64,000 nucleotides of DNA from Halorientalis sp. LT38 (GCF_037031225.1 NZ_JAYEZN010000001.1:3100001-3164000); one strand, 5' to 3'; shown: positions 49,238 through 58,606, counted from the stretch's first letter. Notes: a model not told the origin generated them from the letters alone. Numbers and translations are program-made.

Positions 49238-49732
49238 ATGAGCGAGGACGACGAGCGGTACGACGTCGACGCGGGGCTCCGGAAGAACCTCGGCGCGGCG
49301 CTGGCCGTCGGGCCGACGGAGAGCGAGAGCGGGGTGGCGGTCGTCGAGCACACGCTGGCGCCGGGGAAACTCGCCGCACCGATGCACCGACACGAGAACG
49401 AAGACGAGATCTCCTACGTGCTGGAGGGCGTCATGGGCGTCCGGGAGGACGACGAGGTCTCGACGGTCGAAGCCGGCGAGGCCGCGGTCAAGGAGCGCGG
49501 CGTCTGGCACACCTTCTGGAACCCGGGGCCCGAGGAACTGCGATTCCTGGAGATCGTCGCGCCGGGCGAGTTCGCGGGCTACTTCGAGGAGACGGCCGCG
49601 GTCCTCCCCGAGGACGGCGTCCCGGACGAGGAGACGATAGCTCGACTGGAAGAACTGAACGCGGCCTACGATCTGGAGATGGATCCCGCGAGCGTGCCGG
49701 AACTACTGGAGCGACACGATCTGGAGCCGTAG
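49238..49732 (+). CDS. Cupin-domain protein
   Basis: A 164-residue cupin starting at the ATG at 49238. Motif 1 is APMHRHENEDEISYVLEGVM, with His52, His54 and Glu58 as metal ligands, and motif 2 ends VEAGEAAVKERGVWHTFWNPGPEELR, with the metal-binding His. It resembles quercetin-dioxygenase-type cupins by size and motif spacing, but no substrate can be named. A C-terminal helix pair (about 125-160) is typical of this subfamily. Terminator-like hairpins follow. Confidence 0.82.
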   Translation: MSEDDERYDVDAGLRKNLGAALAVGPTESESGVAVVEHTLAPGKLAAPMHRHENEDEISYVLEGVMGVREDDEVSTVEAGEAAVKERGVWHTFWNPGPEELRFLEIVAPGEFAGYFEETAAVLPEDGVPDEETIARLEELNAAYDLEMDPASVPELLERHDLEP

Positions 49733-49907
49733 CTGGGTCGAATGTGCGGTCGCAAGAAGCGACGCGTTCGCGGTCCAGCATCCGCGCGCCGGAGGCGCGG
49801 GGTTCGCTCGGCGCGACCGAAGGGAGCGCCGAGTTCTTTTTTCGCCCACGTTTTTTCGAGGAGCGGTGCCGCGCTCCGCGCGGCACCCGACGAAGAAAAA
49901 AGGTGGT
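49733..49907. terminator. Cluster of hairpins between the cupin and sdhA ends
   Basis: Two convergent genes end here. For the plus strand CTCGGCGC-N11-GCGCCGAG (about 49817-49843) is followed by TTCTTTTTT, a good terminator. For the minus strand TTTTTTCTT follows the sdhA stop at once, with GTGCCGCG/CGCGGCAC beyond it. A further GC hairpin, CGCGCC-GGA-GGCGCG, lies near 49785-49799. Confidence 0.6.
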
Positions 49908-51737
49908 CTAGTAGGAGCGTTCCTTCGGCTCGTAGGTCTTGTCCTCGCCTTCGAGGATGACGGGCTTGTAGTAGAGGTCGGGGTTGCCGTCGTTCCAGGC
50001 GAGCATCGTGTGCTTGATCCACTCGTCGTCCTTGCGCTCCTGGTGTTCGGCGCGCCAGTGGGCGCCGCGGAACTCCTCGCGGGCCAGGGCGCCGAGGGTG
50101 ATGGCCTCGGCGACGTCGATGATGTTGCGCGTCTCGATGGTGTGGATCAGGTCGGTGTTGAACGTGCGCGAGGGGTCGCGGACGTAGACGTCCTGGTAGC
50201 GCTCGCGGGCGACGCGGAGGTCCTCGAGGGCCTCCTTGAGGTTGCTCTCCTCGCGGAACACGTTGACGTTCTGGGTCATCGTCTCCTGCACGTCGGCGCG
50301 GACCTCGGCGTGGTTGACGCCCTCGTCCTTCTCGAGCAGCGACTCGACGCGCTGCTCTTCGGCGGTGACGTGGTGGTCGAGGACCTCGGTGGGCTCCACG
50401 AGGGCGCCGTCGGCGGCGACGTCCTCGTCGCCGGCGTCGATGGCGCCGGGGGAGACGGGCGTGTCGACGTCCTCGTCTTCGCTCTTGGCGGAGGGGCCGG
50501 TCCCGATCTGGGCCTCGCCGAGGTCGCGGTCGGCGGCGTGCCAGCCGGCGCGGGCGCCGAAGACGAGCAGTTCGGGCAGGGCGTTCCCGCCGAGGCGGTT
50601 CGCGCCGTGCATGGAGACGCAGGCGCACTCGCCCGCGGCGTAGAGGCCGTCGATGCAGGTCTCGCCGTGCTCGTCGACCTCGAGGCCGCCCATGGCGTAG
50701 TGCTGGCCGGGCTTGACGGGCATCGGCTCTTCGAGGCCGTCGACGCCCTCGAAGTCCTCCGCGAGGTGGAGGATGTTCTCGAGGCGGTCGAGGATGCGCT
50801 CCTCGCCGAGGTGGCGCATGTCGAGGTGGACGTACTCGTCCTCGATGCCGCGGCCCTCGTTGACCTCCGTGAGTTCGGCGCGGGCGACGACGTCGCGGGA
50901 GGCGAGTTCGCCCTCGTTGTTCGCGTAGCCGTACTCGAACATCAGCCGCTCGCCCTGGTCGTTGTATAGGATGCCGCCCTCGCCACGGACCCCCTCGGAG
51001 ATGAGGACGCCGGTGGAGGGGAGCGTGGTCGGGTGGAACTGGATCATCTCCATGTCCTCGACCGGGACGCCGGCGCGGTAGGCCATCGCGGGGCCGTCGC
51101 CGGTGTTGGCCACCGCGTTGGTGGTGTGGTCGAAGGCCTGCCCCAACCCACCCGTGGCCAGGATCACGCCGCCGCTGGCCTGGAAGCCGGCGATCTCGCC
51201 GGTCTTGATGTCGTAGGCGACGACGCCGTGACACTCGCGGTCCTCGGGGTCGTCGTGGTCGGTGACGGCGAGTCGGCTGACGTACCACTCGTCGTACACC
51301 GTGATGCCTCGCTTGACCACCTGCTCGTACATCGTGTGCAGCAGGTGGTGGCCGGTCTCGGCGCCGGCGTAGGTGGTTCGCGGGAAGGAGAGGCCGCCGA
51401 ACGGGCGCTGGGAGACGCGGCCGTCGTCCTCGCGGGAGAACGGCATCCCCCAGTGTTCGAGCTGGATGACCTCTTCCGGGGCGTTCTTGGCGAACGTCTC
51501 GATGGCCGGGGCGTCGCCCAGGAAGTCCGAGCCCTTCATGGTGTCGTAGGCGTGGTCTTCCCAGGAGTCGCCGTCCCGGAGCGCCGCGTTGATACCGCCC
51601 TCCGCCGCGCCTGTGTGGCTGCGGACGGGGTGGAGCTTCGTCACGATCGCCACGTCGGCGCCTTCTTCGTGGGCTGCGATCGCCGCGCGCAGTCCGGCTC
51701 CGCCGCCGCCGATGACGAGTACGTCGTGTTCGTACAT
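49908..51737 (-). CDS. sdhA: Succinate dehydrogenase/fumarate reductase flavoprotein subunit
   Basis: A 609-residue flavoprotein. The dinucleotide-binding motif is VLVIGGGGAGLRAAIAAHEE; covalent FAD attachment is expected at the His of RSHTGAAEGGINAAL near residue 41. Substrate and FAD motifs include HHLLHTMYEQVVKRGI, FHPTTLPSTGVLISEGVRGE and MHGANRLGGNALPELLVFG. It oxidises succinate to fumarate in complex II. Last gene of the sdhCDBA operon, with seven bases separating it from sdhB. Strong codon bias and lack of rare codons suggest high expression. Confidence 0.97.
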   Translation of the reverse strand: MYEHDVLVIGGGGAGLRAAIAAHEEGADVAIVTKLHPVRSHTGAAEGGINAALRDGDSWEDHAYDTMKGSDFLGDAPAIETFAKNAPEEVIQLEHWGMPFSREDDGRVSQRPFGGLSFPRTTYAGAETGHHLLHTMYEQVVKRGITVYDEWYVSRLAVTDHDDPEDRECHGVVAYDIKTGEIAGFQASGGVILATGGLGQAFDHTTNAVANTGDGPAMAYRAGVPVEDMEMIQFHPTTLPSTGVLISEGVRGEGGILYNDQGERLMFEYGYANNEGELASRDVVARAELTEVNEGRGIEDEYVHLDMRHLGEERILDRLENILHLAEDFEGVDGLEEPMPVKPGQHYAMGGLEVDEHGETCIDGLYAAGECACVSMHGANRLGGNALPELLVFGARAGWHAADRDLGEAQIGTGPSAKSEDEDVDTPVSPGAIDAGDEDVAADGALVEPTEVLDHHVTAEEQRVESLLEKDEGVNHAEVRADVQETMTQNVNVFREESNLKEALEDLRVARERYQDVYVRDPSRTFNTDLIHTIETRNIIDVAEAITLGALAREEFRGAHWRAEHQERKDDEWIKHTMLAWNDGNPDLYYKPVILEGEDKTYEPKERSY

Positions 51738-51744
51738 GTATTGG

Positions 51745-52644
51745 TTACCAGAACTTCAGGTTGTTCTTGACCGATTCGCGCTTGAGTTCCTGGATGTGCT
51801 CGGTCAGCGGGATGTCCTTCGGGCACACCTCGGTGCAGGAGAACTGGGTCTGACAGCGCCAGACGCCGTGTTCCTGCTCGATGATGTTGAGTCGCTGCTG
51901 TTTGCGGTCCTCGCCCTCGCGTTCGTCCATCGCGAAGCGGTAGGCCTTGTTGATGGCCGCCGGGCCGAGGTACTCGTTGTCGCCGGCCGCGATGTTACAG
52001 GAGGACATGCAGGCACCGCACCAGATGCAGCGCGTCGACATCTTGATCTTCTCGCGGTTCTCCCGGTCCTGGCGCTGCTCTTCGAGGTCGCCGTCCGGGA
52101 GCTCGTCGGCGTCGAAGAACGGTTCGACGGCCTCCATCTGGTCGTAGAAGTGCTCCATGTCCACGACGAGGTCCTTGACGACCTCCTGGTGGGGGAGGGG
52201 TTCGATCCGGATGGTCGAGTTCAGGTGGTCTTCGAGGTCCGCGATCTGGGTCTTGCAGCCCAGGCGCTGGCGCCCGTTGACGAACAGGGCGTCGGACCCG
52301 CAGATGGCCTGCCGGCAGGAGTGCCGGAAGGTAAGTGAAGAGTCGTAGTGGTCTCGCGCGTAGATGAGCGCGTCGAGCACCGTCATCCCCTTGAAGAAGG
52401 GGACGTGGAAGGTGTCGAACCGGGGCTCTTCCTTGCCGGCGACCTCGGGGTCGAAGCGGAAGACCTTGACCTCGATCGTCTGCTCGGCCTCGTCGATCTC
52501 GGTCCGGGCCTCCTCTTCCAGGTCGCGCTGGGACGCCTGCTGGCGCTTCTGTTCCATGCGCCGGGACTGGTGGGCCGACTCGCCCGACTCGGCTTCCGTC
52601 TCGGTCTGTGCCTCGGTCTCTTTCTCGGTGACTTCCGTGCTCAT
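51745..52644 (-). CDS. sdhB: Succinate dehydrogenase iron-sulfur subunit
   Basis: A 299-residue protein starting at the ATG at 52644. After a Glu-rich N terminus of about 55 residues it has the [2Fe-2S] set (SCRQAICGSDALFVNGRQRL, then C) and two further cysteine sets CIWCGACMSSC and CTEVCPKDIP for the [4Fe-4S] and [3Fe-4S] clusters. It passes electrons from SdhA to the membrane subunits. ATGA-type overlap with sdhD upstream. Confidence 0.97.
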   Translation of the reverse strand: MSTEVTEKETEAQTETEAESGESAHQSRRMEQKRQQASQRDLEEEARTEIDEAEQTIEVKVFRFDPEVAGKEEPRFDTFHVPFFKGMTVLDALIYARDHYDSSLTFRHSCRQAICGSDALFVNGRQRLGCKTQIADLEDHLNSTIRIEPLPHQEVVKDLVVDMEHFYDQMEAVEPFFDADELPDGDLEEQRQDRENREKIKMSTRCIWCGACMSSCNIAAGDNEYLGPAAINKAYRFAMDEREGEDRKQQRLNIIEQEHGVWRCQTQFSCTEVCPKDIPLTEHIQELKRESVKNNLKFW

Positions 52645-53009
52645 GCGATGATCCCTGCCATGTAGAGTGCCGTGCGGACGCCCTGGAGGATCAGGATCGC
52701 GCTCGCGACGATCAGGACCCACTTGACGGCCTGCTTCTGCGAGCCGTCGAGCCCCTGGTTGATCAGGGCGTTGTAGACGCCGTTGACGCCGTGGAAGGTC
52801 GCGGTGACCAGGAACGCGACCATCGTGCCGAAGTAACCCACCTGCTGCATCCGGGCCTGGGTGCCCAGGAAGGTGACCTCGGCGGCGTGGTTGACGAAGT
52901 GAAGCAGCATGAAGTGGAAGGCGAGGACGCCGATCAGGAAGACCGCCGTCACGCGCTGGAGGAACCAGCGCGTCCCCTTCCGGTCGAACGAAGAGTAGTG
53001 TTCAGCCAT
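52641..53009 (-). CDS. sdhD: Succinate dehydrogenase membrane anchor subunit
   Basis: A 122-residue protein with three membrane helices (VTAVFLIGVLAFHFMLLHFV; VGYFGTMVAFLVTATFHGVN; VKWVLIVASAILILQGVRTA). His residues in FHFMLLHFVNH and FHGVNGVYNAL fit quinone or haem binding. Start at the ATG at 53009; one base separates the stop of sdhC from this ATG. It anchors complex II with SdhC. Confidence 0.92.
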   Translation of the reverse strand: MAEHYSSFDRKGTRWFLQRVTAVFLIGVLAFHFMLLHFVNHAAEVTFLGTQARMQQVGYFGTMVAFLVTATFHGVNGVYNALINQGLDGSQKQAVKWVLIVASAILILQGVRTALYMAGIIA

Positions 53010-53010
53010 C

Positions 53011-53403
53011 TCAGAAGGCCCCCGCGAGGAAAGTCGGCACGCTCGCGACGACGATTGCCGCCGACACGACGAGCGACGCGTAGAAACTCTTGTCCTGTGC
53101 TTCAAGCCCGACACCGAGGTCCACGAACAGGAGGCGCACCCCGTTGAGGATGTGGAAGACGGCGACCGCGAGGAGGCCGACTTCGAGCACGCGGACCGCG
53201 ACGAGCGACTCCAGCCCACGGATCGTCTCCGTGTACATGGCCCCGCTCTGGGTCGCAGTGCTCAACACCGCGATGTGCGTAAACAGGTAGCCGATGAGCA
53301 CCCAGCCCGAGAACTTGTGGAAGATCCAGGCCCACATGCCGGCGGTGAACTCTCGCCACCGGCCGAAGTCCTCGATGGTGCCCCGGTCGTACGACTGACT
53401 CAT
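53011..53403 (-). CDS. sdhC: Succinate dehydrogenase cytochrome b subunit
   Basis: A 130-residue protein starting [20 protein letters not shown] at 53403. Three helices with the SdhC hallmark [20 protein letters not shown] and [16 protein letters not shown]; His residues in helices I, II and III fit haem b ligation. It begins the sdhCDBA operon. A TATA-like TTTAGTAG lies about 28 bases before the ATG on the minus strand, pointing to a leaderless mRNA. Confidence 0.93.
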   Translation of the reverse strand: MSQSYDRGTIEDFGRWREFTAGMWAWIFHKFSGWVLIGYLFTHIAVLSTATQSGAMYTETIRGLESLVAVRVLEVGLLAVAVFHILNGVRLLFVDLGVGLEAQDKSFYASLVVSAAIVVASVPTFLAGAF

Positions 53404-53639
53404 AACGTTCGGAGCCAAGGACCGGGGGTGTTTAGTAGTTTCTACCTCGGCTCCGAATCGCGATTTTCAGCCCCCGACGCCCCGCTCATGTTCGGTTCCG
53501 ACTGTCAGCTTCGACGACGGTTTTCCGCCCGTTCGTCCGGCCTGTGGCCGCCCGAATTGAGAGCCCGTCACACGGACGCGGCCTCCCGATCCCCGGCCAA
53601 AACCCATAACATCGGGCTCGCGAAACTGTCGGGTAGACG

Positions 53640-54278
53640 ATGAACAGACGAATACTCGCGACGGTTGCAGTCGCAGCGGTGATGGTGACGGCGGGCTGTG
53701 GGTTCCTCCTCGGGAACGAACCCGCCACCTTCAGCGCCTCGCCGGCGACGGTGTCGGAGCAGGCCCTCGAGGAGACGAGCTACGAGGAGACGAACGTGAC
53801 CGAACAGAACATCTCGCGGGAGGTCGAGGCGGCGGGACAGACCCGTGAAGTGGTCGTGACGAACCACATGGCCCAGTACGAACGACAGGTCGGCATCTCC
53901 GGCCTCGGCGAGCAGGAGGCCGCGGCCTTCGTGGCCTTCTCGAGCCCGCAGATCTCCGTCGCCGGCCAGTCGTTCAACCCGCTCGACGACATGTCCGAGC
54001 GTGACATCCTGAACCAGTTCAACACGGAGCACAGCAACGTCCAGGTCGAAGAACAGACCGGCACCCGGAACCTGTCGATCCTGGGGGAGACCCGTAGCGT
54101 GAAGCAGTTCGACGGCACCACGGAACTGAGCGGGCAGGAGATCGACGTGATCATCCACGCGACGAAGTTCGAGCACGGCGACGACCACATCGGCGCGATC
54201 GCGATCTACCCCGAACGCGTCGACGGCGAGGAAGACCGGGTCGTGACGCTGTACGAGGGCCTCGAACACGAGGGCTGA
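53640..54278 (+). CDS. DUF6517-like lipoprotein
   Basis: A 212-residue protein with a lipoprotein signal: MNRRILATVAVAAVMVTAGC, lipobox TAGC with Cys20. The mature part begins FLLGNEPATFSASPATVSEQ and is a beta-rich domain similar to haloarchaeal DUF6517 proteins. No cofactor motif. It is divergent from sdhC; the 236-base gap between them holds both promoters and two isolated GTTCGG half-sites (53407-53412 and 53490-53495), too weak to call NarO sites. Confidence 0.78.
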   Translation: MNRRILATVAVAAVMVTAGCGFLLGNEPATFSASPATVSEQALEETSYEETNVTEQNISREVEAAGQTREVVVTNHMAQYERQVGISGLGEQEAAAFVAFSSPQISVAGQSFNPLDDMSERDILNQFNTEHSNVQVEEQTGTRNLSILGETRSVKQFDGTTELSGQEIDVIIHATKFEHGDDHIGAIAIYPERVDGEEDRVVTLYEGLEHEG

Positions 54279-54324
54279 TCCGGTCGACCGGTCGGCGTGA
54301 TCCGAGCGACGGTTCCGCGACGAA

Positions 54325-55329
54325 TTACGGCGTTTGCTCCCGTTCGACGGCCCGGAGCGTGTCCTCGTCGAGTCGCACGAGGTGACAGAGCGGGTTGCCG
54401 GGGTAGACGAGCGGGTTCTCCAGCACGCCGACGACCACGCCGGTGAAGGGGGCGCACACGGTCTCGGAGGCGGCCTTGAACGGATTGGTGATCGTGCAGA
54501 TGCGGTCGCCTTCGTAGACGAGCGCGCCCTGTGCGTGATGCATCTCCACGAGGCCGCCGGCGTTCGCCCGGAGCCAGGTCTTGTCGTCCTGATCGTCGAC
54601 CAGGGTGCGCCACCCGGGCCAGCGGACGGCGTCGGCCGGTCGGAGGCCGTACTCGGCCATGACGCTGACGACCCCCTGGAGGGCGGCGTCGATCAGGTCC
54701 CGCTGGAAGCGGTGGGCCTCGCCCATCTCGACGGTGATCGTCGGGACGCCGGCGTCGGTTGCCTCCCGGCGGAGCGATCCCGAGGGCCCCTGACTGGAGA
54801 TGACGACGTGGGAGGCGAAGGCCTTCGCGAGGCGGTTCACCTCCGGGTCGTCCGTGTCCCCGCGGACGTGGAGCATGTTGGTCCGGCCGCGGGTCGAGGT
54901 GTGGAAATCGATGCCGATGTCGCAGGGCTCGACGAACTCGGAGAAGATCCGGGCGGCCATCCGGCGGGCGCTGGTGCTGTCAGGGGAACCCGGGAAGGAC
55001 CGGTTGAGGTCGCGGTCGTAGATCGGGAGGTAGCGCTGCTGGGCCATGAAGCCCATGACGTTGAGGACGGGGAGGCAGACGAGCGTGCCCTCGAGGCCCT
55101 CGTGGTCCCACTCCTGGGCCACCTCGCGGACGACCTCGATGCCGTTGAGTTCGTCGCCGTGGACCGCGGCGCTGAGGAACATCGTGGGGCCCGGCCGCTC
55201 GCCGTTGCTGATCGTGACCGGGATCCGGATCGGGTCGCCGAGGTAGGTCTCGCTGACCGGCACCCGGATGTCCTCGGTCTCGCCGGGTTCGACCCGGCCA
55301 CCGCTGTACGTGAACGCCCCGTCGGCCAT
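54325..55329 (-). CDS. Succinylglutamate desuccinylase/aspartoacylase-type zinc hydrolase
   Basis: A 334-residue M14-like hydrolase starting at the ATG at 55329. Zinc ligands are visible in AVHGDELNGIEVVREVAQEW (His and Glu) and the later His of IDFHTSTRGRTNMLHVRGD; a catalytic Glu fits TITVEMGEAHRF. The C-terminal domain is a small beta barrel (HAQGALVYEGDRICTITNPF, then PFTGVVVGVLENPLVYPGNP). Family members remove acyl groups from amino acids or act on glutamylated compounds. It is divergent from a RimK-RimB fusion, a known neighbour pattern in bacteria, which suggests the two act on one glutamyl-type modification. Confidence 0.88.
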   Translation of the reverse strand: MADGAFTYSGGRVEPGETEDIRVPVSETYLGDPIRIPVTISNGERPGPTMFLSAAVHGDELNGIEVVREVAQEWDHEGLEGTLVCLPVLNVMGFMAQQRYLPIYDRDLNRSFPGSPDSTSARRMAARIFSEFVEPCDIGIDFHTSTRGRTNMLHVRGDTDDPEVNRLAKAFASHVVISSQGPSGSLRREATDAGVPTITVEMGEAHRFQRDLIDAALQGVVSVMAEYGLRPADAVRWPGWRTLVDDQDDKTWLRANAGGLVEMHHAQGALVYEGDRICTITNPFKAASETVCAPFTGVVVGVLENPLVYPGNPLCHLVRLDEDTLRAVEREQTP

Positions 55330-55444
55330 GGCAACCCCTCGGACTGGCAGGTACAAAAACTGTCCAGTCCCTTCGAGTCGGGAAACCGGCCGACGATCGC
55401 ACGCAGACCACCACACATACGAGTCGGCGGGTCGAGTATTCGGC

Positions 55445-56809
55445 ATGGCAGACTCCTCCGGAATCACCGTCGGCGTCCTCAGTCTCCACACCAGCAAGGA
55501 GTCGAAGGCGATCTGTAACGCAGTCGCCGCGCTGGGCCACGAGGCCGTCTGGCTGCGCGCGTCGAACACCGCCGTCGACGTCCGGGACGGCCGGGCGACG
55601 CTCGAACCCGACGCCGACGTGATCGTCAACCGCCTCCTGCTCTCGAAGCAGGAACAGCCCGCCGAAGGGCTCGGGCTGGCCGACACCATCGCGAAGTTGC
55701 GCCCGATGCTCAACCCACCGGGACCGACGCTCACGGCCACCTACAAGTTCGCGACGGCCACCGCGCTGGCCGAGGCGGGCGTGCCGGTCCCCGACGCCTT
55801 GCTCGCGCTGTCGAGCGACCGGCTCGAGGCCGACCGCGAGCGGTTCGGCGACCCGGCGGTCTACAAGACCGCCATCGGCACCCACGGTGGCGGGACCTGG
55901 AAGGTCGACGCGGGCAACGCCGTCACCGCACAGGTCGGCCCGCGCCAGGCCTTCCTCCAGGAGTACCTCGCGCCCGCCGACGACCCGAACAGCGACCTCC
56001 GGGTCTACGTCGTCGGCGACGAGGTGATCGCCGCGATGTCCCGGACCGCGAGCGACGCGGAGTGGCGCACCAACGTCGCGTTGGGCGGCGAGACCGCCGA
56101 CGTGACCGAGACGGTGCCCGAGGAGGTCCGCGAGATCGCGCGCGACGCCACCGCCGCCGTCGGCCTCGACTACGCCGGCGTCGATATGATCGAGGGCCCC
56201 GACGGCTGGTACGTGCTCGAAGTCAACCCGACGGCGGGGTTCAGGGGCCTGTTCGCCGCGACCGGCGTCAGCCCGGCCCCCGCCATCGCTAAACTCGCCA
56301 TCGAACGGGCGGGCGGCGACGTGGACGACGCGGCGGTCGCAGAGCTGACGACCGAACTGGACGACTCCCGCCCCGCGTGTATGCCCGCCGTCGACCGGTC
56401 CGGCCCGACCGATCCGGTCGTCATCGGATACATCGAGGAGGTGGTCGTCCGTGGCACCCGCGGGGCCGAGACCGTCTACGCGAAGTCCGACACCGGCGCG
56501 ACGCGGACGAGCATCGACGCCTCGCTGGCGGCGGACATCGGGACCGGGCCGATCAAGGACATCGTGAAGATCCGCTCCGGGAGTCTCAAGGAGGGCCGCT
56601 CCCGGCCGGTCGTCGATCTCGTGGTCGGCGTCGGCGGCAGTCAGCACACCGTCACCGCGAGCGTCGAAGACCGGAGCCACATGGACTATCCGCTCTTGCT
56701 CGGTCGGGACGTGCTCGAACACTACCACGTCGACGTGACCAGGCGGGCGGACCACCCGGCGTCCGAGGTCGACGCGGAAGAGGAAGAAGCGGACGTTACC
56801 GAGGAGTAA
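55445..56809 (+). CDS. RimK-type ATP-grasp ligase fused to RimB-like aspartyl-protease-fold domain
   Basis: A 454-residue two-domain protein starting at the ATG at 55445. Residues 10-300 are a RimK-like ATP-grasp: TLTATYKFATATALAEAGVP, YKTAIGTHGGGTWKV, FLQEYLAPADDPNSDLRVYV and the metal-binding VDMIEGPDGWYVLEVNPTAG. Residues about 320-440 match the RimB-type retropepsin fold (PF05618), with catalytic DTGATRTSID and the LLLGRDVLEHYHVDV strand. RimK-like enzymes add glutamate or other amino acids to a carboxylate; the protease-fold partner has an unsettled role. The fusion plus the divergent AstE-like hydrolase suggests a write/erase pair on a peptide tag or osmolyte. Confidence 0.9.
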   Translation: MADSSGITVGVLSLHTSKESKAICNAVAALGHEAVWLRASNTAVDVRDGRATLEPDADVIVNRLLLSKQEQPAEGLGLADTIAKLRPMLNPPGPTLTATYKFATATALAEAGVPVPDALLALSSDRLEADRERFGDPAVYKTAIGTHGGGTWKVDAGNAVTAQVGPRQAFLQEYLAPADDPNSDLRVYVVGDEVIAAMSRTASDAEWRTNVALGGETADVTETVPEEVREIARDATAAVGLDYAGVDMIEGPDGWYVLEVNPTAGFRGLFAATGVSPAPAIAKLAIERAGGDVDDAAVAELTTELDDSRPACMPAVDRSGPTDPVVIGYIEEVVVRGTRGAETVYAKSDTGATRTSIDASLAADIGTGPIKDIVKIRSGSLKEGRSRPVVDLVVGVGGSQHTVTASVEDRSHMDYPLLLGRDVLEHYHVDVTRRADHPASEVDAEEEEADVTEE

Positions 56810-56938
56810 GGACGCCCTTCCGCGACGAGTGCGCTCGCGTCGACGCGGCGACGGCCAGACGATGCGGCGACGGCCAGCCGATGCCTCGCGGTCACGAAAC
56901 CGGTCTCTAACTACGGCGCTCGCGGCCCCAGGTGGGGT

Positions 56939-57358
56939 ATGTACGATACGATTCTGGTTCCGATCGACGGGAGCGACGGGGCGAACCGGGCCATCGAACA
57001 CGGGCTCGAACTCGCCGAGCGCTTCGACGCCGCGCTGTACGCCATCTTCGTCGTCGACACCCGGCTGTACGGCGAGCCCGGGTTGAGCAGCACGGAACTG
57101 GTGATCGACGAGATCGAAGACACCGGCCACGGCTACCTCACCGACTTCGCCGAGCGGGCGGACAACCACGGTATCGAGATCGAAACCCGCAGTTGCCACG
57201 GGGTGCCACAGGAGGAGATCGTCACGTACGCCGACGAGGTCGACGCCGACGCCATCGTCATGGGGTACCAGGGACAGACCCACGAGGGCCGCGGCCAGAT
57301 CGGGAGCGTGGTCGATCGCGTCCTCCAGGACGCGACCCGCCCGGTCTTCGCCGTCTAG
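56939..57358 (+). CDS. Universal stress protein
   Basis: A 139-residue UspA-family protein: MYDTILVPIDGSDGANRAIE, ALYAIFVVDTRLYGEPGLSS and the ATP-binding VMGYQGQTHEGRGQIGSVVD (G-x2-G-x9-G-S type) followed by VLQDATRPVFAV. Probably nucleotide-binding. It overlaps the convergent AlkA-type gene by 4 bases. Confidence 0.93.
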   Translation: MYDTILVPIDGSDGANRAIEHGLELAERFDAALYAIFVVDTRLYGEPGLSSTELVIDEIEDTGHGYLTDFAERADNHGIEIETRSCHGVPQEEIVTYADEVDADAIVMGYQGQTHEGRGQIGSVVDRVLQDATRPVFAV

Positions 57359-57966
57359 TCCTCGCCGACCACTTCCGCCACGCTCTCGGCGATGTCCTCC
57401 TCGACGCGCCAGAGATACAGCGTCGCGTAACTCCGGTACGGTCGCCAGCGCTCGGCCCGGTCGATCATCGCCGACCGCGTGAGTTCCTCGTCGAAGACGG
57501 TCTCCATCCCCTTCCTGACGCCAAGGTCGCCGACCGGGAACACGTCCTGGCGCCCCAGTGAGAACAACAGTTGCATGTTCGCCGTCCACGGCCCGACACC
57601 TGCCACGTCGGTCAGTTCGGACCGGACCGCGTCGTCGTCCATCCCGGCGAAGAGGTCCTGGCTCCAGCCCCGCTCTTCGAACGCCGCGGCGACGTTGTTC
57701 ACGTAGCGGGTCTTCGCCTCGGAGAGCCCGGCGTCCTGCAGTAGCTGGTCGTCGGCCGCGAGAATGCGTGCGGGCGTCACCTCGACGGCGTCGAACAGCC
57801 GTTCGCGGGTCGCGGCCGCCGACGCCATAGACACCTGCTGGCGGAGGATCGAGACGACGAAGCGCTCGAAGAAGTCCTCGGCGGGTTCGATCGACAGGCG
57901 ACCGTGGACCTCGATCAGCGGCCCGAGGTGCGGGTCGGTCTCCAGGTGGTCGTATGCCGCGTTCAC
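57355..57966 (-). CDS. DNA-3-methyladenine glycosylase (AlkA-type HhH-GPD)
   Basis: A 203-residue glycosylase. After ERFVVSILRQQVSMASAAAT, the helix-hairpin-helix is LTDVAGVGPWTANMQLLFSL and the catalytic Asp lies in RQDVFPVGDLGVRKGMET. It excises alkylated purines. It lacks the N-terminal AlkA domain of E. coli, as archaeal short AlkA proteins do. The final helix carries RPYRSYATLYLWR, typical of the family. Confidence 0.92.
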   Translation of the reverse strand: MNAAYDHLETDPHLGPLIEVHGRLSIEPAEDFFERFVVSILRQQVSMASAAATRERLFDAVEVTPARILAADDQLLQDAGLSEAKTRYVNNVAAAFEERGWSQDLFAGMDDDAVRSELTDVAGVGPWTANMQLLFSLGRQDVFPVGDLGVRKGMETVFDEELTRSAMIDRAERWRPYRSYATLYLWRVEEDIAESVAEVVGED

Positions 57967-58003
57967 GTCGCCTCCCAGGCACCGGCCGAAGAAAGGCGTT
58001 CCG

Positions 58004-58606
58004 TCAGCAGTCGGTCAGCCAGTGGGGCGCTTCGGTCTCGGCCGCCGGCCCGGTTTCGGGGGGCTCGTCCCCCGCGTGCTCGGTGATCTCGGCGGGGACG
58101 CCCGTGGCCGTCGCGCCGGCCGGAACGTCGTCGGTGACGACCGATCCGGCTCCGACGGTCGCGCCGCGGCCCACGGTGATGTCGCCGAGCAGCGTCGCGT
58201 TCGCCCCGAGGGTCACGCAGTCCCGAACCGTCGGGTGTCGCTTCTCCCGGCGCATCGAGGCCCCGCCGAGGGTCACGCCGTGGTACATGAGTACGTCGTC
58301 GCCGATCTCCGCCGTCTCGCCGATCACGACGCCCTGGCCGTGGTCGACGAACAGCCGGCGACCGATCGTCGCCGCCGGGTGGATCTCCACGCCGGTAAGA
58401 AAGCGGGCGAACTCAGAGAGCGCCCGGGCCGCCAGTCGGTGGTCGCCGGTCCAGAGGCGATGTGCGATGCGATAGAGCCAGACGGCGTGGAGGCCCGGGT
58501 ACAGCAAGGCGACCTCCAGCGCGCTCTTGGCCGCCGGGTCCTTCGCCAGCGCGGTGCGGACGTCTTCGGTGAGGTGTTTCCTGAGGTCGTCGAGTCGTTC
58601 GAACAT
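58004..58606 (-). CDS. cysE: Serine O-acetyltransferase
   Basis: A 200-residue CysE, start at the ATG at 58606 ([20 protein letters not shown]). The N-terminal helical domain is followed by the left-handed beta-helix of hexapeptide repeats: [60 protein letters not shown]. Catalytic His and Asp lie in [12 protein letters not shown]. It makes O-acetylserine for cysteine synthesis. Upstream is a leader of about 140 bases with its own small ORF (next entries). An in-frame GTG at 58762 would extend the protein by 52 residues but lies only about 10 bases from the TATA box, so I reject it. Confidence 0.94.
   Translation of the reverse strand: MFERLDDLRKHLTEDVRTALAKDPAAKSALEVALLYPGLHAVWLYRIAHRLWTGDHRLAARALSEFARFLTGVEIHPAATIGRRLFVDHGQGVVIGETAEIGDDVLMYHGVTLGGASMRREKRHPTVRDCVTLGANATLLGDITVGRGATVGAGSVVTDDVPAGATATGVPAEITEHAGDEPPETGPAAETEAPHWLTDC

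Noticed and set aside
49733..49907. Insertion-sequence ends or attachment site
   Set aside because: The inverted repeats here are short GC hairpins with T tracts between two convergent genes, which fit terminators; no transposase remnant is seen.
53404..53639. NarO-type site in the sdhC/lipoprotein promoter
   Set aside because: Only single half-sites (GTTCGG) occur, without the complementary CCGAAC at the right spacing.
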